This document shows positions 17,501 through 24,952 of a DNA stretch of 34,690 nt, one piece after another (positions within the stretch are counted from its first letter, which is position 1; every line of letters starts with the position of its first letter). The stretch spans positions 1-34,690 of the forward strand of contig DASXUX010000102.1 in assembly GCA_036504595.1 (NCBI GenBank), in the 5' to 3' direction. The translations under genes and the position numbers were made by a program. This stretch comes from DASXUX01 sp036504595. GTDB lineage: Bacteria > Planctomycetota > SZUA-567 > H5-PLA8. The notes below the pieces were generated by a model. That model was not told the origin of the DNA and ran no database searches. It saw nothing but the letters and a program-made list of their open reading frames with translations.

Positions 17501-17845
17501 CCCAAACCCTTCCCCAACCCGGATAAGTTCTGGGATTTCGTTCCGAAGGAAGCGCGCTTTAACGATGGCGTCCTGCACCTGGCCGAACCCGGCAAGTATC
17601 AGCCCAACGCCTGGGGTCTGAATGACATGCACGGCAACGTCGCCGAATGGACGCTGACGAACTACCGCCCGTACCCCTACGATGTGAAGGCTGGCGCTGG
17701 TGATGTCACCACACCCGGCCGCAAAGTGGTCCGCGGCGGTTCCTGGTACGAACGCCCCAAGTACGCGCGCTCGTCCTTCCGGCTCTCGTATCCGGAATGG
17801 ATGGCTGTCTACAACGTGGGGTTCAGGGTGATCATCGAAGAGTGA
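14600..17845 (+). CDS. HzsA-like beta-propeller/dihaem cytochrome c fused to FGE-like domain
   Basis: The ATG at 14600 (MRMHFVMAPVIAFTFSAALV) begins a signal peptide, with AAGGG upstream; the frame extends 57 codons further up but without coding character. Residues about 180-340 form TolB-like propeller blades (FEIKADGTGLHQIT, HIMTPDGKNIRRLTYD, MNPDGTNQ). Two haem c sites follow: CTGCH at residue 581 and CAGCH at 631. This order resembles hydrazine synthase alpha-related (HzsA-like) proteins. From about residue 815 comes a formylglycine-generating-enzyme-like domain (IPAGTFAMGD, WGLNDMHGNVAEW, VRGGSWYERP, GFRV). The two cysteines of true FGE are absent, so it is more likely a binding or structural version. 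The product is probably periplasmic, 1081 residues; its reaction is unknown. Confidence 0.8.
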   Translation: MRMHFVMAPVIAFTFSAALVWSADNNPKSKVNPPANAKPPAAKDKSAAPPKQLAVPMPVNLKALRLGIEYLAATFPQQYKNGAAHLKALEALEKAPTQTDAKFRQDYDALLRTALATENPLMDFDKLLLVKREAGKLGLPHNWQGNSSINPNMANEIDTLAWKNTDAKAETFYKPTQNVFVGDIDLNFDADKLLFSSIGTNNRWQVFEIKADGTGLHQITPGDSPDIDSYDPMFLADGRILFVGSSGFQGVPCVGGADYVGNLHIMTPDGKNIRRLTYDQDNDWCPTMMSDGSVMFTRWEYTDSAHYFSRTLMRMNPDGTNQTAHYHSNSYWPNSIFYARQIPNAPSQFVCVISGHHGVTRMGELVLFDVAKGRHEAEGAVQRIPGYGKKVEPIIKDGLVNDSWPKFLHPYPLNDKYFLVSMQPKGGMWGLYLVDVFDNLILLKEEPGFALLEPVPMRKNERPRAIADKIKPGATTATVMLQDVYAGPGLKGVPRGTVKNLRVFQYEYSYRNMGGHYVVGMEGPWDVRRLIGTVPVQPDGSAMFEIPANTPVAVQPLDPEGKALQQMRSWFVGMPGEVVSCTGCHESQNDASMVKSNTASQKKPMAPTPWYGPKRGFSFVREVQPMLDKYCAGCHDGKQAKPNLADSTIIKTSGGMSQFPLSYTELHPFVRRNGPEGDYHLLTPLEFHADTSELVQMLKRGHYNVKLDAEAWDRLITWIDLNVPCYGTWHEINKIPNNFAQRRYEMKKQYAGIDEDIEAIPEVEKKPIAFIKPEPMPPKPAALKIDGWPLGAEKAKQMQQAAGAQECKLDLGGGQSLALKRIPAGTFAMGDVNGELDEYPMTKVTIEKPFFMGATEVTLAQFQQFDPTHFNGYYDQHYKDQVRPGYLMDNPNFPVIRVSWNEVMGFCKWLSQKSGKKVTLPTEAQWEWACRAGTDTPLFYGDLDADFSKFANLGDKSLTLLAVKGVDPKPFPNPDKFWDFVPKEARFNDGVLHLAEPGKYQPNAWGLNDMHGNVAEWTLTNYRPYPYDVKAGAGDVTTPGRKVVRGGSWYERPKYARSSFRLSYPEWMAVYNVGFRVIIEE

Positions 17846-18100
17846 AAGACGTCCCACCACAGAGGACACGGAGGACACAGAGTTTCTTTTCCAACTCCTG
17901 CCTCCGTGTCCTTCGCCTGAGATCCGTGTCCACCCATGTTCGTCCGCACTTACCGTCTTTCGCGCCTTTGCGGTTCGCCGTTCTTTTCTTCTTCTGCACC
18001 CATCGGCCCACAACGGTCAGCGCCTTTTGCGTTCGCAAGCCGTTGCAGCCCGATGCCGCGGCCATGTTGATTTTCCCGCCGCACCGCTTAATACGGGCGT
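17846..18100. other. Spacer with 9-bp repeat array after the HzsA-like gene
   Basis: Three 9-bp units (CACAGAGGA, CACGGAGGA, CACAGAGTT) at 17858-17884 begin 13 bp after the stop. Inverted, looser copies of the same pattern (CCTCCGTGTCC, ATCCGTGTCC) follow at about 17901-17932. The rest holds no gene. No ribosome site stands out before the ATG at 18101. Confidence 0.6.
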
Positions 18101-20443
18101 ATGCGAATCTTCTATCGCGTTGCATGTGTCGTCGCGCTGCTCGGTTGTGTGGCGTGTGAACCACCGAAGCCGGCGCCGGTCGCGCCGGTTCAGCCGCCGC
18201 AACCGGCAGCACAGCCTCAGGCGCGGCCCGCGGCGCTCGATGCGGCGAAATTGGCGGCGATGGACGCGGCGATCCGGCAGGCGATCGGCGAACAGAAATT
18301 GCCGGGAGCGGTGCTGTGGGTGGAACATCGCGGCGAGCGGTATGTGAAGGCGTTTGGCAACCGGGCGCTCGTGCCGGCGCGGGAAACGATGAGCGAAGAC
18401 ACGATCTTCGATGCGGCTTCGCTGACGAAGTCGATCGCGACGGCGCCGTCGATCATACTGCTTATCGAGCGCGGGAAACTGAAACTCGATGAACCGGTGC
18501 GCACGTATCTGCCGGAGTTTACCGGCGAAGGCAGAGAAAGCGTTACGCTGCGGCATTTGCTGACGCATACGTCGGGGCTTCCAGCAGGTTTGACGACGCG
18601 GGCGGATTGGACGGGCTATCAACAGGGCGTCGAGCGGTGTTGCGCGGAAAAACTCCAATCGCCGCCGGGAACCGCCTTCAGATACAGCGACGTGGGCTTC
18701 GTGCTGCTTGGAGAAATCGTGCGCCGCGTGAGCGGTTCGGCGCTGAACGAGTTCGCGGCGCGCGAAATCTATGGGCCGCTGAAGATGAGCGACACGCGTT
18801 TTCTCCAGCCGAAAGGTACATGGGCGCGGGTTGCGCCGACGGAATTGCGGGACGGGCAGGTCCTGCGTGGGACGGTCCACGATCCGAAAGCGGAGCGGAT
18901 GGGCGGCGTGGCGGGGCACGCCGGTGTGTTCACGACGGCCGCGGATCTGGCGCGATTCGCTCGAATGCTTTTGGCCGGCGGAGAACTGGATGGCGTGCGT
19001 GTGCTCAGCGCCGAGAGCATCAAGCTAATGACGAGTGTGCAGTCGCCGCCGGGCCTCGCTGCGAAACGCGGCTTGGGCTGGGACATCGATTCAGGATACA
19101 GCAAGCCACGCGGGACGGTTTTTCCGCTCGGGTCGTATGGGCACACGGGGTTCACGGGAACGGCCATCTGGATCGATCCGGGATCGCAGACGTTTTGGAT
19201 ATTTCTTTCAAATCGCGTGCATCCAGATGGAAAGGGAAACGTTTTGGCGCTCGAAACCATGTTGGGAACGTTGGCGGCGGAGGCGGCTGGGCTGACGGCG
19301 GCGGGCACGGAGGCCCGCCCCACCGTGCTCAATGGAATCGATGTGCTGGAGAAACATCAGTATGCGGAACTGAAAGGGCTACGAATTGGGCTGATCACGA
19401 ATCAGACGGGGATCGACCGGCAGCGAAACCGGACGATCGATCTGCTGCATAAGGCGCCGGGCGTGACGTTGAAGGCCTTGTTCAGCCCGGAGCATGGCAT
19501 TCGCGGCGAAATAGATGCGAGCGTCGGCGACAGCATCGACGAACCGACAGGATTGCCGGTCTATAGCTTGTACGGAAAGACGCGTGCGCCGCAGCCGGAG
19601 CAACTGAAAGACCTGGACGCGCTGGTCTTCGACATCCAGGACATCGGCTGCCGTTTCTATACGTACATTTCAACGCTGGGGCTGGCTCTGGAGGCGGCGG
19701 GGAAAGCGAACATCAAGTTCATTGTGCTCGACCGCGTGAACCCGATCAACGGAGTAAGCGTTGAAGGCCCGCTGCACGAGGGAGCGAGTTCCTTCACGGC
19801 GTTTCACCGTCTGCCAGTACGGCACGGCATGACGGTGGGCGAACTGGCGCGCATGTTTAACGCCGAGCGCGGGATCAACGCGGCGCTGACAGTGATTCCC
19901 ATCGAAGGCTGGACGCGCACGCTGTGGTTCGATGAAACGGGGCAGCCGTGGACGAATCCTTCGCCGAACATGCGCCGGTTGACGGCAGCAATTCTCTATC
20001 CGGGCCTCGGATTGCTCGAAAGCGCGCTCAGCGTCGGACGCGGCACCGACACGCCGTTTGAGATCATTGGGGCGCCGTACATCAACGATGTGGCGCTGGC
20101 CGCGGAACTGAACCGTGCGGGCCTTGCTGGCGTGCGGTTCGTGCCAGTGTGCTGCACACCGACGGCGAGCATACACAAAGACCAGCGCTGCTTCGGAGTC
20201 TCCATCCTGATTACAGATCGGCGGAACTGCCAATCGGTCGATGTCGGGCTGACCATCGCGCAGGCGTTGCACCGGCTGTACCCGAAGGATTTCAACATCC
20301 AGAAAGTCGGCGGGCTGTTGTGCAGTTCGCAGACGATTTCAGCTTTGGCTGAAGGGAAGGCGCTGAACGAGATCAAAAAAGAGTGGCAGGCTGGGGTGGG
20401 GGAGTTTCAAAGTCGAAGAGCGAAGGCTCTGCTATATCCGTAG
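18101..20443 (+). CDS. Lipoprotein: serine beta-lactamase-fold hydrolase fused to NamZ (DUF1343)
   Basis: The 780-residue protein starts MRIFYRVACVVALLGCVAC, a lipoprotein signal (lipobox at LLGC or CVAC), then a Pro/Ala linker. Residues about 47-395 are a class C beta-lactamase/esterase-type domain with SLTK (Ser107, Lys110), YSD near 208 and a HTG motif (YGHTGFTG) near 347. Residues about 405-780 form a DUF1343/NamZ domain (GLITNQTGIDRQR, FSPEHGIRGE, DIQDIGCRFYTYIS, DRVNPI, SPNMRRLTAA). NamZ is an exo-beta-N-acetylmuramidase that removes MurNAc from peptidoglycan fragments. Pairing it with a peptidoglycan-type serine hydrolase suggests wall recycling or predation on walls. The joint between domains is encoded by a GGCGGGC palindrome. 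Confidence 0.88.
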   Translation: MRIFYRVACVVALLGCVACEPPKPAPVAPVQPPQPAAQPQARPAALDAAKLAAMDAAIRQAIGEQKLPGAVLWVEHRGERYVKAFGNRALVPARETMSEDTIFDAASLTKSIATAPSIILLIERGKLKLDEPVRTYLPEFTGEGRESVTLRHLLTHTSGLPAGLTTRADWTGYQQGVERCCAEKLQSPPGTAFRYSDVGFVLLGEIVRRVSGSALNEFAAREIYGPLKMSDTRFLQPKGTWARVAPTELRDGQVLRGTVHDPKAERMGGVAGHAGVFTTAADLARFARMLLAGGELDGVRVLSAESIKLMTSVQSPPGLAAKRGLGWDIDSGYSKPRGTVFPLGSYGHTGFTGTAIWIDPGSQTFWIFLSNRVHPDGKGNVLALETMLGTLAAEAAGLTAAGTEARPTVLNGIDVLEKHQYAELKGLRIGLITNQTGIDRQRNRTIDLLHKAPGVTLKALFSPEHGIRGEIDASVGDSIDEPTGLPVYSLYGKTRAPQPEQLKDLDALVFDIQDIGCRFYTYISTLGLALEAAGKANIKFIVLDRVNPINGVSVEGPLHEGASSFTAFHRLPVRHGMTVGELARMFNAERGINAALTVIPIEGWTRTLWFDETGQPWTNPSPNMRRLTAAILYPGLGLLESALSVGRGTDTPFEIIGAPYINDVALAAELNRAGLAGVRFVPVCCTPTASIHKDQRCFGVSILITDRRNCQSVDVGLTIAQALHRLYPKDFNIQKVGGLLCSSQTISALAEGKALNEIKKEWQAGVGEFQSRRAKALLYP
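19300..19319 (+). repeat. In-frame palindrome at the hydrolase/NamZ joint
   Basis: GGCGGGC and GCCCGCC form a perfect 7-bp stem with the loop ACGGAG, in frame, encoding AGTEARP at about residues 400-406. It resembles the GC-rich palindromes at 20561 and inside cmk. Confidence 0.7.
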
Positions 20444-20503
20444 TCGCTCGGCGGCGCGAATTTCACCTTGCATAACGTTCCGGACCGCATAAAAGTATAT
20501 GGA

Positions 20504-20540
20504 CTTCCGCGCTCTCAACCGGGCGCGGAGTTTTGTTTGT
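20504..20540 (+). terminator. Rho-independent terminator after the NamZ fusion gene
   Basis: TTCCGCGC pairs with GCGCGGAG (one wobble) around a loop at 20513-20522 and is followed by TTTTGTTTGT. It lies 60 bp after the stop at 20443. Confidence 0.7.
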
Positions 20541-20560
20541 GGCATGGGTGCAAAGAAGGG

Positions 20561-20603
20561 GTAGCGCCGGCCTCCGTGCCGGCCGGCAGGACGTTGGCGC
20601 TAC
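20561..20603 (+). repeat. Nested GC-rich palindrome upstream of the small basic protein gene
   Basis: GTAGCGCC (20561-20568) pairs perfectly with GGCGCTAC (20596-20603). Inside lies GCCGGCCTCCGTGCCGGCC, itself able to fold. Almost the same core occurs inside cmk at 28023-28047, so this is a dispersed element. It stands 23 bp before the ATG and could affect translation. Confidence 0.75.
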
Positions 20604-20626
20604 GCCGCAATTGAGGAGTCGGAACT

Positions 20627-20923
20627 ATGTCCGTCCATAAGAGCCTGCGCACTGGCGGGTCGTTGAGCAAGCATCGAAACGTCCTGAAACGCTCCGAGCG
20701 CATCAAGATTCTGGAAGATCAGGGCCGCTGGCGCGAAGGCCAGAACAGCGTGCTGGGCCTGACCAAGGTCAAGAGCATCAAGGTCGCCGCCAAGAAGAAA
20801 GCCAAGAAGGACGAGGCTGCCGCTGGCACCGCCGCTCCAGTCGCTGGCGCCGCTGCTCCCGCTGCTGCCGCTCCGGCCGCCAAGGGTGCCGCTCCCGCTG
20901 CGAAGCCTGCCGCGAAGAAGTAG
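20627..20923 (+). CDS. PVC-type small basic protein with Ala/Pro/Lys-rich tail
   Basis: GAGGAG stands before the ATG. The first 50 residues (MSVHKSLRTGGSLSKHRNVL, then KRSERIKILEDQGRW and SVLGLTKVKSIKV) match the short basic protein regarded as a signature of the PVC superphylum (TIGR04137-type), thought to act with rRNA or ribosomes. The known core is about 50 residues. Here it is followed by KKKAKKDEA and an Ala/Pro/Gly-rich tail ending PAAKPAAKK, giving 98 residues. Such tails resemble the C-termini of histone-H1-like or ribosome-binding proteins, so nucleic-acid binding is plausible. A strong terminator follows. It is the best taxonomic marker in the window. Confidence 0.85.
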   Translation: MSVHKSLRTGGSLSKHRNVLKRSERIKILEDQGRWREGQNSVLGLTKVKSIKVAAKKKAKKDEAAAGTAAPVAGAAAPAAAAPAAKGAAPAAKPAAKK

Positions 20924-20935
20924 GACAGCCGGTCC

Positions 20936-21117
20936 GTTGTCAGTGGTCAGTTGTCAGTGGTTTTCTGCTCCGCGCGTTCTTTGTGCGCGAGTGATACTGG
21001 CCAACTCAGACTATCGTCCAGCCCAAGAAACAGCCCAATGCGATTCCATCGCGTTGGGCCGTTTTTGTTCGCGGCGCGCACAAATAAACAACTGACAACC
21101 GACCACCGACAACGGAC
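20936..21117. repeat. GTTGTCA heptamer arrays in inverted orientation between convergent genes
   Basis: Units GTTGTCA and GTGGTCA alternate at 20936-20963, starting 13 bp after the small basic protein stop. At 21093-21113 the reverse complement (TGACAAC, CGACCAC, CGACAAC) ends just before the stop of the FHA gene. Read in the sense of each gene, both 3' ends carry the same heptamers. The spacer between them holds a separate terminator. Confidence 0.85.
21033..21066 (+). terminator. Strong Rho-independent terminator of the small basic protein gene
   Basis: GCCCAATGCGAT and ATCGCGTTGGGC pair over 12 bp with one wobble and a 3-base loop, followed by CGTTTTTG. It may also act on the convergent FHA gene. 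Confidence 0.85.
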
Positions 21118-22715
21118 TAGTCCTTCTTGTTCGTCCGGATCGTATCGCCCGTCCCGTCGCCTTCCACGGGCGGTGTGCTGCGGGTGCTGTCGCGGCGGAA
21201 AGGGCCGACGCTTGCGGCGGCCGGCGGCGGCGCCTGTTCGGCCTCTTCGCTGATGACCGATCGCAACGAGCCATGACGGAAACTCACGAAGAGCGCGCGA
21301 ACGACGTTGGCGTCATACAGCTTGCCGGCCTGCTGATCGAGCTCGGTGAACGCTGTCTTCACGGAAGCCGCATCGGGCTCCTCCAACGCGGCTGCGCTCC
21401 CCCGCGGGAACATCAGCACGTCGAATCCATTTGCGACCGCGAGAATCCGTCCGCCGAGCGGGATGCTTTCGCCCTTCAGGCCTTGAGGAGTTCCCGTGCC
21501 ATCGAAGTTCTCTTTGTGGGTGCGCACGCTCGGCAATACGTCCGGCATGCCAGGAATGTTCTTAAATAGATCGCACGCAGCCAGCAGCGGCGCGTTCGGA
21601 TTCTGCGAGAGCACGTCCTCGGGCAGCTTTGCCAAGGTCTGGATCGAGCCGGTGTCGTGGAGCAGGCCTGCCATGGAGATGGAGAGAATCTCGTTGTCGA
21701 GCAGCGCCATTTCAGTCGCGATCACCGAGGCGAAAAACGAAACGCGTTCGCTATGCCCGCGCTGCCCTTCGGGGGCGCCTTCCAGCAGCGAGATCATGCG
21801 GCCGATCGTGCGCAGGAACATGCGGCGCCGCGTGCGAATGGTGGCGAGGTTCTCCAGCGCGGCGGCCAGTTGCGAGCACATCGCCGAAATGAGCTGCAGG
21901 TCGCTTTGTTCAAACGTTTCCGAGAGGCTGGAATTTACGGCGTAGAGCGCACCCATCGCCTGCTTCGAACGGCCCTGAATCGGCACGCACAGCACGGCGC
22001 GAATCTGGTTCATGACGATGGAATCGTCGGCCTTGAAACGGTCGTCCTGCATCGCGTCGGCGGTGAGGATGGCGCGCGATTCGGTGATGACGCGGCGCAG
22101 GATCGAGCGCGAGATTGGGACGTTCTTCTTTTCGGCCTTTTGGCGCATGGCTCGCGGCGTCACGGCGCCGCTGGCGTCCTCGCGCAGGAACAGGTAGATG
22201 TAATCGGCGGGAATCTCGTCTTGAATGAGGTCCAGCAGGCGTTCGAAAAGCTTCTTCTCGTCGCGTTCGCCCTGGAAGATCCGCGCAGCCTCGCACATCG
22301 CCTTGAACATTTCGCTCTCGTGGCCGGCGTATTCGGACACGTAGAGGTCGTCGAGTTTCAGGTCCAGAGAGGTCTTGAAGGGTTCGTCGGCGTCGTCGAA
22401 CTGCAGGTCTTGCTCTTTAGCGGCCTTGGAGCTTTCGAAAGAAAGCTGCGTGTTGCCGACGCGCAGGTTGTCGCCTTCCCGCAGCAATTCTTCGGAAATC
22501 TTCTCATCGTTGACGAAGCTGCCGTTGCGGCTGCCCAAATCGCGAATAAAGACCATTTCGCCGACTCGGAATATTTCGGCATGTTCGCGCGAAACGCCCT
22601 GATCGCCGATCTGGAGGCCGCAAGTGGCATCGCGGCCGATGACCAGGCGCGGCAGGTTCTGCAGCGAGACGATCTTGCCCTTCTGCTTCCCTGTCTTCAC
22701 GCGAATTTGCGGCAT
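21117..22715 (-). CDS. FHA-GAF-HD (HD-GYP-like) signalling protein
   Basis: The 532-residue protein starts MPQIRVKTGKQKGKIVSL. Residues 1-100 are an FHA phosphothreonine-binding domain (VIGRDATCGLQI, VSREHAEIF, DLGSRNGSFVN). Residues about 150-295 are a GAF sensor domain (CVPIQGRSKQAMGALYAVNS). Residues about 310-480 resemble an HD-GYP domain (GHSERVSFFASVIA, AGLLHDTGSIQTLAKLPEDV, RTHKENFDGTGTP). The HD pair is kept, but HDxGK reads HDTGS, HHE reads HKE, GYP reads GTP and a later D (AD.FD) reads N, so c-di-GMP hydrolysis is uncertain. The tail is Pro/Ala-rich. The FHA domain suggests control by a Ser/Thr kinase. It shares its 3' intergenic region with the small basic protein gene. Confidence 0.88.
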   Translation of the reverse strand: MPQIRVKTGKQKGKIVSLQNLPRLVIGRDATCGLQIGDQGVSREHAEIFRVGEMVFIRDLGSRNGSFVNDEKISEELLREGDNLRVGNTQLSFESSKAAKEQDLQFDDADEPFKTSLDLKLDDLYVSEYAGHESEMFKAMCEAARIFQGERDEKKLFERLLDLIQDEIPADYIYLFLREDASGAVTPRAMRQKAEKKNVPISRSILRRVITESRAILTADAMQDDRFKADDSIVMNQIRAVLCVPIQGRSKQAMGALYAVNSSLSETFEQSDLQLISAMCSQLAAALENLATIRTRRRMFLRTIGRMISLLEGAPEGQRGHSERVSFFASVIATEMALLDNEILSISMAGLLHDTGSIQTLAKLPEDVLSQNPNAPLLAACDLFKNIPGMPDVLPSVRTHKENFDGTGTPQGLKGESIPLGGRILAVANGFDVLMFPRGSAAALEEPDAASVKTAFTELDQQAGKLYDANVVRALFVSFRHGSLRSVISEEAEQAPPPAAASVGPFRRDSTRSTPPVEGDGTGDTIRTNKKD

Positions 22716-22732
22716 AAAACCCCGAAGTTAAT

Positions 22733-22809
22733 GATGAGTGACGAATGCGGATGCTACAGTTCTGCTTCAGCCTAATTCATCATTCCGCATTCCTCATTCA
22801 TCATTCGTT
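22733..22809. repeat. GATGAAT/ATTCATC heptamer arrays at the lolD 3' end
   Basis: Five heptamers at 22775-22809 (ATTCATC, ATTCCGC, ATTCCTC, ATTCATC, ATTCGTT) face the inverted arm GATGAGT, GACGAAT, GCGGATG at 22733-22753. The stop of the ABC ATPase gene (22801-22803) lies inside the array, so its last residues (NNE) are encoded by repeat. The same units recur at 28668-28761. Confidence 0.88.
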
Positions 22810-23595
22810 GTTCAACATCCCACTTTCCAAGCGCAACACTCGATCAGCCCGTTCGGACACCGAACGGTCATGCGTTACCACCAGAATGCCGGTGCCTCGC
22901 TTTTGGCTGAGACCAAAGATCAGTTCCATAATATGCCGTGCCGTCTCAGGGTCAAGGTTGCCGGTCGGTTCATCGCACAGCAGGATCTTCGGTTCAAGCA
23001 GCAGCGCACGCGCGACGGCCACACGCTGGCGTTCGCCGCCGGAAAGGGTCGCCGGGCGTTGGTGGACGTGGTTTTCGAGGCCGACAAGCTTGATCAACTC
23101 CGTGGCACGGTCGCAGTACGACTGTTTTCGCGCCGGCCAGTTGAATGGGGAGCACGCGACTTGGGCCGGCAGAAGCACGTTTTCGAAGACGGTGAATTCC
23201 GGCAGCAGGAAATAGTGCTGAAAGACGAAGCCGATGTGGGCGTTGCGCAAGTACGCCCGATCGAATTCGCTCAGATCGCCGGCGGGCGTGCCGTCCACCA
23301 GTATGAGTCCTTCGTTGGGCTGATCGAGCAGACCCAGAAGATGCAGCAGCGTGCTTTTTCCCGTGCCGCTCCGGCCGACGAGCGCGACCACTTCGCCGGC
23401 GTGGAGAGCGATGTCCACGCCCTTGAGCACGTCCAGACGACGGTCGCCATCGATGAAAAAGCGTTGGAGGCGCTCCGCGCGCAGGACAACAGTGGCGCTG
23501 GACGGATTGCGGACTGGCACGCTATCGGCTGCCGCGCACGTTACGTCGCCGTCAATTTTTAATTTTGAATTTTGAATTTTGAATTGGTCATTCAT
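22801..23595 (-). CDS. lolD: LolD-type ABC transporter ATPase
   Basis: This 264-residue ATPase has Walker A GRSGTGKST, the Q-loop region FVFQHYFLLPEFTVFENV, signature LSGGERQ and Walker B ILLCDEPTG, then the H-loop THD. The pattern is that of LolD/MacB-type ATPases, which release outer-membrane lipoproteins from the inner membrane with LolC/E permeases. The start at 23593-23595 overlaps the permease stop by 8 bases (ATGAATGA), implying coupled translation. The N-terminus has about 40 extra residues; QFKIQNSKLKI is encoded by a TTTTGAA heptamer array. MacB-like or unknown export is the alternative. Confidence 0.85.
   Translation of the reverse strand: MNDQFKIQNSKLKIDGDVTCAAADSVPVRNPSSATVVLRAERLQRFFIDGDRRLDVLKGVDIALHAGEVVALVGRSGTGKSTLLHLLGLLDQPNEGLILVDGTPAGDLSEFDRAYLRNAHIGFVFQHYFLLPEFTVFENVLLPAQVACSPFNWPARKQSYCDRATELIKLVGLENHVHQRPATLSGGERQRVAVARALLLEPKILLCDEPTGNLDPETARHIMELIFGLSQKRGTGILVVTHDRSVSERADRVLRLESGMLNNE
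23556..23583 (-). repeat. TTTTGAA heptamer array just after the lolC stop
   Basis: TTTTTAA and three TTTTGAA units lie 5 bp beyond the permease stop. Because lolD starts inside lolC, the array is translated near the N-terminus of LolD. It is AT-rich, unlike its surroundings. Confidence 0.85.
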
Positions 23596-24871
23596 GGCGC
23601 AGGCACTCCACGGGATTGAGCAGTGACGCTCGCCGCGCGGGCAACAGTGCGCCAAATAACGCTGAAAGAATTGCCAGGATCGAGATGGCTGCGACATCCA
23701 TCGGAAGCGTGCGCGTCAGAATGCCTTCGGGCCCGAACATGTCTCCAAGAGAGATGCGCACGCCGAAAAGCATCCACGCAACATGGGTGAGAAAGTCTAC
23801 GATTGGGGTCAGGTAGTGGATCAGGAGCCACGCGCCGAGCAATCCCACCGCGACACCCAGCGTGCCGACCAGCAGGCCTTGCGCCAGAAAGCACGCTTTG
23901 ATTCCCGTCGGCGTCGCGCCCATCGCTCGCAGCGCGCCGATGTCGCGCACTTTTTCGGCGACGAGTCGTCCGAAAATCAAGAAAATGATGAAGGCCAGCA
24001 GCAAGAGGAAGAGGCACATGATCACGCGCATGATCAGGTTTTCGTTGGAGACCTGCTTGTAGAAGCCGCCGTCTTTGTCTTGCCAGGTGTCCACCATTAC
24101 GGACTTGTCGTGGCTGGACTGGGGATAATCGCGGCGCACGATTTCGACCATCTTTGCCTTCACGCGGTCGCGGAAAGCCGCCAAGTCCGGCCGATTCGGA
24201 TCGTTCAGCCAGACAAACAGCGTCTTTGCCGAGCCGCTGACGCCGATCTTCTCGGCGAGAAACTTGCGATCCACGTAAGCCGCGGTTTCGAGATAGGGGT
24301 TTTTGCCTTCGAAGAAGCCAATAATCCTGAACGCGACGGAACGAGGGTCGCCTTCATCATCCGAAAACAGAAACGTCACCTGGGAACCGACAGAGAGATT
24401 GTAGCTTTTGCGCCAGGCGCCGCCGACGATGCAACCTGGCAGCAGCTTTCCGCTGACTTCATGCCTGCCGAAATCAGACAAATCCTTTGGAAAAAGAATC
24501 TCTTTAAGCCGCCCGTACTTCAGTTCGCGGTCGAGATCGACCCCGCGCATGGTTCCCACCGTGCGAGCGTTGTTGAAAATCGCCATCGCCGGCGACTCCA
24601 GCCCGATCGTCACGCCTTTTATGCCGGGATCGAGTCTGCTGAGTTCGTCGGCCCAGGCTTCAGGCTTCTGGATGCCCCATGCCAGTTCACCGACGCCAAC
24701 CGTGGTGTGAGCCATGATGTTCTGGAGCTTATCCATCCAGAACTGCTTCTGGCCTTCGAGCACAGAGATGATCAGCAGGTAAAGCACGACCACGGCGCCA
24801 ATCATGGCGGTGGCGACCCAGGTGATGCTGCGGCTTCGTAGATGCCGCATGGCGAGGACGAGCGCGTACAT
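23588..24871 (-). CDS. FtsX-like permease of a LolC/LolE-type transporter
   Basis: The chosen ATG is at 24871 (MYALVLAMRHLRSRS); an earlier in-frame GTG at 24889 lacks support. The 427-residue protein has one N-terminal membrane helix (about residues 18-40), a large periplasmic domain (about 45-285), and three C-terminal helices (about 290-315, 340-370 and 390-415). The motif EKVRDIGALRAMGATPTGIK is the FtsX/MacB permease signature. With the ATPase just downstream it forms a LolCD-type complex for lipoprotein sorting, consistent with the lipoproteins predicted here. Only one permease gene is present. No clear ribosome site was seen. A heptamer array lies at each end. Confidence 0.85.
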   Translation of the reverse strand: MYALVLAMRHLRSRSITWVATAMIGAVVVLYLLIISVLEGQKQFWMDKLQNIMAHTTVGVGELAWGIQKPEAWADELSRLDPGIKGVTIGLESPAMAIFNNARTVGTMRGVDLDRELKYGRLKEILFPKDLSDFGRHEVSGKLLPGCIVGGAWRKSYNLSVGSQVTFLFSDDEGDPRSVAFRIIGFFEGKNPYLETAAYVDRKFLAEKIGVSGSAKTLFVWLNDPNRPDLAAFRDRVKAKMVEIVRRDYPQSSHDKSVMVDTWQDKDGGFYKQVSNENLIMRVIMCLFLLLLAFIIFLIFGRLVAEKVRDIGALRAMGATPTGIKACFLAQGLLVGTLGVAVGLLGAWLLIHYLTPIVDFLTHVAWMLFGVRISLGDMFGPEGILTRTLPMDVAAISILAILSALFGALLPARRASLLNPVECLRHE

Positions 24872-24913
24872 GCAATGAATTATCGGCACGCGCGGGACTT
24901 TGTCATATGGGAA

Positions 24914-24948
24914 TTGGTGATTGGTGCTTGGTGAGTGGTGAGTGGTAC
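24914..24948 (-). repeat. TTGGTGA heptamer array at the vapC 3' end
   Basis: Five units (TTGGTGA, TTGGTGC, TTGGTGA, GTGGTGA, GTGGTAC) end 4 bp from the stop of the PIN-domain gene, in the 63-bp spacer before lolC. Confidence 0.85.
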
Positions 24949-24952
24949 TGTA

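Noticed and set aside
21657..22775. 372-residue ORF on the plus strand
   Set aside because: It is antisense to the FHA-GAF-HD gene and has shadow composition.
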